Origin: Clostridiales bacterium UBA4362
Lineage (GTDB): Bacteria > Bacillota > Clostridia > TANB77 > CAG-508
DNA: 6,594 bases
Assembly (NCBI GenBank): GCA_002393975.1
Contig: DGSM01000099.1
Span: 1 to 6,594, forward strand
Direction of reading: 5' to 3'
In this document: piece after piece, positions 4,455-6,594 of the stretch
How the letters are laid out: each line of letters opens with the position of its first letter
Position numbering within the stretch: the stretch's first letter is position 1
Notes under the pieces: generated by a model
What the model saw: only the letters and a program-made list of their open reading frames with translations
What the model was told of the DNA's origin: nothing
Database searches by the model: none
Position numbers and translations under genes: made by a program

Positions 4455-4612
4455 CAAAAGATTTAGCAATGTTTCTTGGAATAGTAGCAGGTCTAACAGA
4501 TGGTCAATATATGCAGTCATTCGATGAAATGATGAATGATCCACTTTTTCAAATGATGTGTGAGGAAGATGAAAATGATACAAAAAGCACAGAAGAAACC
4601 AGCAATAGTTGA
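4451..4612 (+). CDS. Very small acidic protein (53 aa)
   Basis: ATG 4451 overlaps the previous TGA as ATGA; GAAGGAG (4430-4436) lies about 14 bases upstream, rather far, so coupling probably helps. The frame runs to TGA 4610-4612. The product starts with a short hydrophobic stretch (LAMFLGIVAGL, residues 5-15) and then becomes acidic and Met-rich, ending ENDTKSTEETSNS. The hydrophobic part is too short for a firm membrane call. It overlaps the next gene by 38 bases. The tight overlap pattern supports it being real; function is unknown. Confidence 0.62.
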   Translation: MTKDLAMFLGIVAGLTDGQYMQSFDEMMNDPLFQMMCEEDENDTKSTEETSNS

Positions 4613-4835
4613 AGTATGTCGATGGACTGGTCATAACCCTGAAGAAATGATGACTTTTTGCGGTAAAGCTGCTCATGATATTTATGATATGGGTAGTTAT
4701 TATTCATTAAATATCAATACTCTTGAAGGTAATATGAAAGCTGAAATTGGCGATTATATTATTAAAGGAGTTCATGGAGAATTTTATCCTTGTAAAGAAG
4801 ATATTTTTCATGAAACATATGATATAATTGAGTGA
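4575..4835 (+). CDS. Conserved small phage protein with GDYIIKGVHGEFYPC motif (86 aa)
   Basis: I choose ATG 4575 because GAGGAAG (4562-4568) lies at a suitable distance; GTG 4560 and ATG 4569 are in frame upstream. Two recognisable blocks occur: an N-terminal QKAQKKPAIVEVCRWTG and a C-terminal EIGDYIIKGVHGEFYPCKED-IFHETYD. This pairing is common in small phage and prophage proteins, whose function is not established. The fold is probably a small beta barrel; no catalytic residues stand out. The stop is three bases before tRNA-Cys, so gene and tRNAs are likely co-transcribed. Confidence 0.85.
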   Translation: MIQKAQKKPAIVEVCRWTGHNPEEMMTFCGKAAHDIYDMGSYYSLNINTLEGNMKAEIGDYIIKGVHGEFYPCKEDIFHETYDIIE

Positions 4836-4838
4836 AGC

Positions 4839-4913
4839 GGTCCCTTGGTCAAATGGTAAGTCGCAGGACTGCAAATCCTTGAGATGCTGGTTCAAGTCCG
4901 GCAGGGACCTCCA
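4839..4913 (+). tRNA. tRNA-Cys(GCA)
   Basis: Acceptor GGTCCCT 4839-4845 pairs with AGGGACC 4903-4909; discriminator T4910 is the expected U73 of tRNA-Cys, CCA encoded 4911-4913. Anticodon loop CTGCAAA carries GCA at 4871-4873; the outermost anticodon-stem pair is a C-T mismatch. Reads TGC and TGT. First of a cluster separated by TAT spacers. Confidence 0.93.
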
Positions 4914-4916
4914 TAT

Positions 4917-4993
4917 GCCTCCGTAGCTCAGTTGGATAGAGCAACGGATTTCTAATCCGTGTGTCCGGGGTTCGAGTCCCTGCGGGGGTGCCA
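4917..4993 (+). tRNA. tRNA-Arg(TCT)
   Basis: Acceptor GCCTCCG 4917-4923 pairs with CGGGGGT 4983-4989 (two G-U), discriminator G4990, encoded CCA 4991-4993. Anticodon stem ACGGA/TCCGT carries loop TTTCTAA with anticodon TCT at 4951-4953, reading AGA/AGG, the arginine codons favoured in AT-rich phages. Canonical D arm and T loop TTCGAGT. The loop contains CTA by chance, but the register makes TCT the anticodon. Confidence 0.94.
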
Positions 4994-4996
4994 TAT

Positions 4997-5073
4997 GGTG
5001 GATATCGCCAAGTGGTTAAGGCATCGGATTGTGGCTCCGATATGCGTGGGTTCAAATCCCACTATTCACCCCA
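4997..5073 (+). tRNA. tRNA-His(GTG) with encoded G-1
   Basis: G4997 serves as G-1 opposite C5070 (position 73), the histidine identity pair. Acceptor GTGGATA 4998-5004 pairs with TATTCAC 5063-5069; CCA 5071-5073. Anticodon stem TCGGA/TCCGA with loop TTGTGGC, anticodon GTG at 5031-5033, reading CAC/CAT. T arm GTGGG-TTCAAAT-CCCAC is canonical. Confidence 0.94.
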
Positions 5074-5076
5074 TAT

Positions 5077-5153
<77 letters not shown>

Positions 5154-5158
5154 TATAT

Positions 5159-5297
5159 GAGTATATCTCAAAAGGAGATAAATATAATCAAAACCTAAGA
5201 GCACTTATTCTACGTGAGCAGCCATATGACAATGCTTGGACGGGACTCCTTAGTTAGTGAATTATATGGGAATGTGCGATCCATTCTATACTCACCA
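5159..5297 (+). tRNA. Oversized tRNA-like RNA with a CUA-bearing hairpin (candidate amber-decoding tRNA)
   Basis: GAGTATA (5159-5165) pairs perfectly with TATACTC (5287-5293), then A5294 and CCA (5295-5297); it follows tRNA-Arg(ACG) by five bases (TATAT). A clear T arm GAATG-TGCGATC-CATTC (5270-5286) and a D-arm-like TCTC-AAAAG-GAGA (5166-5178) are present. Instead of a normal anticodon arm, a long interrupted helix follows: ATATAAT/ATTATAT (5182-5188/5261-5267), then CTAAG/CTTAG (5196-5200/5249-5253), topped by two hairpins. One, CTTA-TTCTACG-TGAG (5204-5218), places CTA at the anticodon position after U33. The other, AGCA/TGCT (5217-5220/5233-5236), contains CCATATG, the array's junction motif. 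An alternative loop TTAGTGA (5254-5260) would give AGT (Thr). It may be the TAG-reading tRNA, an interrupted tRNA, or a fusion; identity is unproven. Confidence 0.45.
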
Positions 5298-5298
5298 A

Positions 5299-5372
5299 TA
5301 GAAAATAAGTAGTATGGGCCGAGACCTAATAGGATAGGAGAATGCGCAACAGGATTACCAGCATTATTTTCT
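5299..5372 (+). promoter_or_regulatory. Structured leader closed by a 10-bp helix, upstream of the 5403 gene
   Basis: TAGAAAATAA (5299-5308) pairs perfectly with TTATTTTCTA (5363-5372). Inside are CCTA-ATAGGA-TAGG and a hairpin closed by AATGC/GCATT, forming a three-way junction. It starts right after the CCA of the oversized tRNA-like RNA but has no CCA of its own, and ends 30 bases before the coiled-coil gene. Known riboswitches were not recognised. A leader or a degenerate tRNA-like unit are both possible. Confidence 0.42.
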
Positions 5373-5402
5373 AAATATTATTTGTAAAGGTAGGAATTTA
5401 CA

Positions 5403-5738
5403 ATGAAAATTATAAGTAAAATGGGAAAAGAATATGCAACTGTTGAAGAGTGCCTCGCCGCAGAGAAGGAATACGACGATGCAGTTGTGGCAAAGAAAGT
5501 TGAAGAGAAAGCTCTTGCAGAACGTAAGGCTAAGAATGAAGCAATGATTGCTGAACGCAAAAATGCTGCTGCCAAAGTAGAAGAAAAACGCCAGGCTCTT
5601 ATTGAAGCTCAGAAAGCTTATAAGGAAGAACTTTCAAAGTTCTGTAGTAAGTATGGCGCATATCACTATACTGTAAAAGGCGGAGAAGATTCTTGGTTTA
5701 ATCTCTTTGATAATTTCTTTGATAACTTTTGGTTTTAA
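5403..5738 (+). CDS. Coiled-coil phage protein (111 aa)
   Basis: ATG 5403 is preceded by AGGTAGGA (5388-5395). Residues roughly 15-80 are a long Lys/Glu/Ala-rich helix (EKEYDDAVVAKKVEEKALAERKAKNE...) with heptad character, predicting a coiled coil; then CSKYGAYHYTVKGGEDSWF and an aromatic tail NLFDNFFDNFWF. The tail repeats an FDNF unit. It resembles small coiled-coil proteins seen in Bacillota phages with unknown role, perhaps structural or scaffolding. Codon use is noticeably richer in GCC, GAG, AAG and CAG than that of its neighbours, suggesting high expression or separate origin. Confidence 0.82.
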   Translation: MKIISKMGKEYATVEECLAAEKEYDDAVVAKKVEEKALAERKAKNEAMIAERKNAAAKVEEKRQALIEAQKAYKEELSKFCSKYGAYHYTVKGGEDSWFNLFDNFFDNFWF

Positions 5739-5756
5739 TCTCAAAGCCTAAGCGAA

Positions 5757-5774
5757 GGGGCTGAAATATGCCCC
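5757..5774 (+). other. Hairpin between the coiled-coil gene and tRNA-Trp
   Basis: GGGGC (5757-5761) pairs with GCCCC (5770-5774), loop TGAAATAT, followed only by AATTTATA, so it is a weak terminator at best. AGCC (5745-5748) could instead pair with GGCT (5759-5762). It may protect the mRNA end or help release tRNA-Trp. Confidence 0.4.
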
Positions 5775-5781
5775 AATTTAT

Positions 5782-5856
5782 AGGGCGGTCAGTTAACGGT
5801 TAAACTCCTAGTCTCCAAAACTAGTACTCTTAGTTCGAATCTAAGCCGTCCTGCCA
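5782..5856 (+). tRNA. tRNA-Trp(CCA)
   Basis: Acceptor AGGGCGG 5782-5788 pairs with CCGTCCT 5846-5852, discriminator G5853 is the bacterial Trp identity base, CCA 5854-5856. Anticodon stem CTAGT/ACTAG, loop CTCCAAA, anticodon CCA at 5815-5817. T arm TTAGA-like stem with loop TTCGAAT. A CCA rather than TCA anticodon fits TGA remaining a stop in this phage. Confidence 0.93.
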
Positions 5857-5857
5857 A

Positions 5858-5886
5858 TTGAAAATTTAAAAATAATTTATTATAAT
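5858..5886 (+). promoter_or_regulatory. Housekeeping-type promoter for the Val/Pro/permuted tRNA unit
   Basis: TTGAAA (5858-5863), 17-base spacer, TATAAT (5881-5886), then ATATATAGAAA, matching the promoters at 2060 and 2970. The -35 starts two bases after tRNA-Trp. The first transcribed element is scaffold copy A. Confidence 0.82.
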
Positions 5887-5905
5887 ATATATAGAAAGTT
5901 AAGGA

Positions 5906-5974
5906 AAGATTCTTACAGCAATATTTAAAAGCAATATTTTAATAAACTTGGCTTATGTTTAAAGAATTTTGTAA
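5906..5974 (+). ncRNA. Scaffold RNA element, copy A
   Basis: Closing helix AAGATTC (5906-5912) with GAATTTT (5964-5970), including one G-U, followed by GTAA. The 5' strand leads into TTACAGCA, shared with copies B and C. An inner helix TTTAAA/TTTAAA (5923-5928/5958-5963) surrounds an AT-rich loop with CTTGG. It sits between the promoter and tRNA-Val. Compared with B and C, two helix positions changed on both strands, which argues for selection on RNA pairing. Function is unknown. Confidence 0.62.
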
Positions 5975-5977
5975 TTT

Positions 5978-6054
5978 GCCCGATTAGCGCAGCTGGTTAG
6001 CGCATCTCGTTTACACCGAGGAGGTCGCTGGTTCAAATCCAACATCGGGCACCA
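5978..6054 (+). tRNA. tRNA-Val(TAC)
   Basis: Acceptor GCCCGAT 5978-5984 pairs perfectly with ATCGGGC 6044-6050, discriminator A6051, CCA 6052-6054. Anticodon stem TCTCG/CGAGG, loop TTTACAC, anticodon TAC at 6012-6014, reading GTA/GTG and probably all GTN. D arm and T loop TTCAAAT are canonical; one mismatch in the T stem. Flanked by scaffold copies A and B. Confidence 0.94.
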
Positions 6055-6057
6055 TTA

Positions 6058-6133
6058 AAGACTCATACAGCAAATATTTTTAACATCTAATTAATACTTG
6101 GAAGCGTTAAACAATATTAAAGAGTCTTGTTAA
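6058..6133 (+). ncRNA. Scaffold RNA element, copy B
   Basis: Closing helix AAGACTC (6058-6064) with GAGTCTT (6122-6128), 7 perfect pairs, then GTTAA. The 5' strand runs into ATACAGCA as in C. Inner helices AATATT/AATATT and TTTAAC/GTTAAA continue the stem around a loop with CTTGG. It begins three bases after the CCA of tRNA-Val and ends eight bases before tRNA-Pro, so it occupies an intergenic slot like the other copies. Confidence 0.66.
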
Positions 6134-6141
6134 GTAAATAT

Positions 6142-6217
6142 TGGGGTGTACGTCAGAGGCTAGACGGCGTGATTTGGGATCACGAGGCCGCGGGTTCGAA
6201 TCCCGCCACCCCAACCA
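6142..6217 (+). tRNA. tRNA-Pro(TGG)
   Basis: Acceptor TGGGGTG 6142-6148 pairs perfectly with CACCCCA 6207-6213, discriminator A6214, CCA 6215-6217. Anticodon stem CGTGA/TCACG, loop TTTGGGA, anticodon TGG at 6175-6177, reading CCA/CCG and probably all CCN. T loop TTCGAAT is canonical. It lies between scaffold copies B and C. Confidence 0.94.
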
Positions 6218-6219
6218 TA

Positions 6220-6336
6220 AAGACACATACAGCAATTCATTAAGGGAACTTAATGTCGTGGGTTCAACTCCCATCATGCAGCTTTTTGCACGTAGCTTAG
6301 TAGGTAGAGCGTAAGTATTAACAACGTGTCTTGTAA
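6220..6336 (+). ncRNA. Scaffold RNA element, copy C, enclosing the permuted tRNA
   Basis: Closing helix AAGACAC (6220-6226) with GTGTCTT (6326-6332), 7 perfect pairs, then GTAA; the 5' strand leads into ATACAGCA, as in B. An inner TTAA/TTAA helix (6240-6243/6318-6321) and an internal loop (GGGA opposite A) join it to the anticodon stem of the permuted tRNA at 6248-6316. Copies A and B hold only short loops at this position. The arrangement suggests the scaffold presents or processes the split anticodon loop; this is inference. Confidence 0.62.
6248..6316 (+). tRNA. Circularly permuted tRNA (3' half precedes 5' half)
   Basis: In order: anticodon 3' strand ACTTA (6248-6252), variable ATGTC, T stem GTGGG, T loop TTCAACT, T stem CCCAT, acceptor 3' strand CATGCAG (6275-6281), linker CTTT, acceptor 5' strand TTGCACG (6286-6292), TA, D stem GCTT, D loop AGTAGGTA, D stem GAGC, G, anticodon 5' strand TAAGT (6312-6316). 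The anticodon strands pair 5 of 5, the acceptor 6 of 7 (one C-A, one G-U), the D stem 4 of 4, and both tertiary loops are canonical. No CCA is encoded, unlike every ordinary tRNA here. The anticodon loop would come from joining sequence after 6316 to sequence before 6248; several joins are possible (for example ATT plus GGGA gives TGG), so identity is open. Two unrelated tRNA fragments would not be expected to pair at both stems. Confidence 0.6.
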
Positions 6337-6354
6337 TTACTTCGTAATTACGAG
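6330..6354 (+). other. 11-bp hairpin overlapping the 3' end of scaffold C
   Basis: CTTGTAATTAC (6330-6340) pairs with GTAATTACGAG (6344-6354), one T-G pair, loop TTC. It uses the last bases of the scaffold C closing helix and its GTAA tail, so the two structures compete. No U tract follows, so it is not a normal terminator. It stands just upstream of the last gene and may switch between RNA maturation and read-through. Confidence 0.5.
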
Positions 6355-6382
6355 GTAGTAAAAAGGAAGGGGAAAATTAAAT

Positions 6383-6580
6383 ATGAGGTAGCGATTACAT
6401 TTAGCAACACCAGGAGTTTTTTATGATGTAAAAGATAAAAAACTTTTAAAAGAACTTATTGATACTGGTAATTTTTTATGGGTCAAAACAGTTTATGAAA
6501 ATCATAAATGGTGGGAATTTTGGAAAATTAAAAAAGTAGTACATTATGAGGTAATGTGTATTAAAGATTTAGAAATTTAA
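6383..6580 (+). CDS. Small hypothetical protein with in-frame TAG at codon 3 (65 aa)
   Basis: Reading TAG (6389-6391) as Gln gives MRQRLHLATPGVFYDVKD onwards to TAA 6578-6580. GGAAGGGG (6365-6372) lies ten bases before ATG 6383, and there is no other credible start: the next Met in frame is near the C-terminus. The product is basic and Trp/Lys-rich (KWWEFWKIKKVV), soluble, with no cysteine pairs. I do not recognise a family. It follows scaffold C and the permuted tRNA and probably shares the 5858 promoter. Early TAG placement means translation is fully dependent on TAG decoding. Confidence 0.72.
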
Positions 6581-6594
6581 TTATTAAAATAGTC

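Noticed and set aside
4266..4676. 136-codon open frame on the minus strand
   Set aside because: It lies opposite three well-supported plus-strand genes, is Ser/Phe/His-rich as expected for a shadow frame, and has no ribosome binding site context.
4949..4955. CTA anticodon in tRNA-Arg
   Set aside because: Loop TTTCTAA with a 5-bp stem places TCT at 34-36; the CTA is one base out of register.
4707..5055. Minus-strand open frames across the tRNA cluster
   Set aside because: They run through clear tRNA genes, and their sequences are typical of false ORFs called over tRNAs.
5738..5781. 3' end of a group I intron around the coiled-coil gene
   Set aside because: TCTCAAAGCC resembles a P9-adjacent sequence, but no matching P3-P7 core or interrupted exon was found.
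5782..5856. TGA recoding to tryptophan
   Set aside because: The tRNA-Trp anticodon is CCA, and TGA ends five genes at overlaps that make sense only as stops.
5906..6336. CRISPR array
   Set aside because: The three repeats are spaced by tRNA genes, differ by compensatory changes and form long-range helices; spacers and repeat lengths do not fit CRISPR.

Overview
This window looks like part of the tRNA-rich accessory region of a large double-stranded DNA phage. The evidence is AT-rich DNA, very small tightly packed genes all on the plus strand, several overlapping start/stop junctions, ten ordinary tRNA genes and a homing-endonuclease-like gene. Good AGGAG-type ribosome binding sites and three TTGAxx-17-TATAAT promoters suggest a Gram-positive (Bacillota-like) host; this is inference.

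The strongest conclusion is that TAG is a sense codon here, most likely glutamine. All 14 coding regions I accept end in TAA (9) or TGA (5) and none in TAG. Three genes need TAG to be read through: a PD-(D/E)XK endonuclease at 1222-1620 (four in-frame TAGs, one at the active-site Gln of a QVK motif), a Cys-rich protein at 3904-4239 (codon 9), and a 65-residue protein at 6383-6580 (codon 3).

Layout. 1-1130: zinc-ribbon gene, tRNA-Thr(TGT), tRNA-Gly(ACC), an oversized tRNA-Tyr-like RNA, a GC-rich structured leader, a small conserved-looking gene with a possible prfB-like +1 frameshift, and tRNA-Gly(TCC). 1131-1802: structured leader whose loop matches the Shine-Dalgarno of the endonuclease gene, the endonuclease, a tRNA-like or riboswitch-like RNA, and a strong intrinsic terminator. 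1803-2981: a small unknown gene and a promoter-driven radical SAM gene. 2970-4835: promoter, hairpin leader and a run of seven small overlapping genes, several of them zinc ribbons. 4839-5297: tRNA-Cys, Arg(TCT), His, Arg(ACG), separated by exactly TAT, then an oversized tRNA-like RNA with a CUA-bearing hairpin. 5299-5774: structured leader, coiled-coil gene, hairpin. 5782-6594: tRNA-Trp, promoter, tRNA-Val, tRNA-Pro, and an apparently circularly permuted tRNA, with three copies of a covarying RNA scaffold interleaved; the window ends with a TAG-containing gene.

The most unusual content is non-standard RNA. A tRNA whose 3' half precedes its 5' half sits inside the third copy of a scaffold (AAGAnnC-wTACAGCA ... 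GnnTCTT-GTwA) whose closing helix shows compensatory changes among the copies. Three further tRNA-like genes have paired acceptor ends with CCA but enlarged interiors. How the permuted and enlarged tRNAs would mature is unknown. Together with TAG recoding, they suggest a phage that remodels translation with atypical tRNAs.
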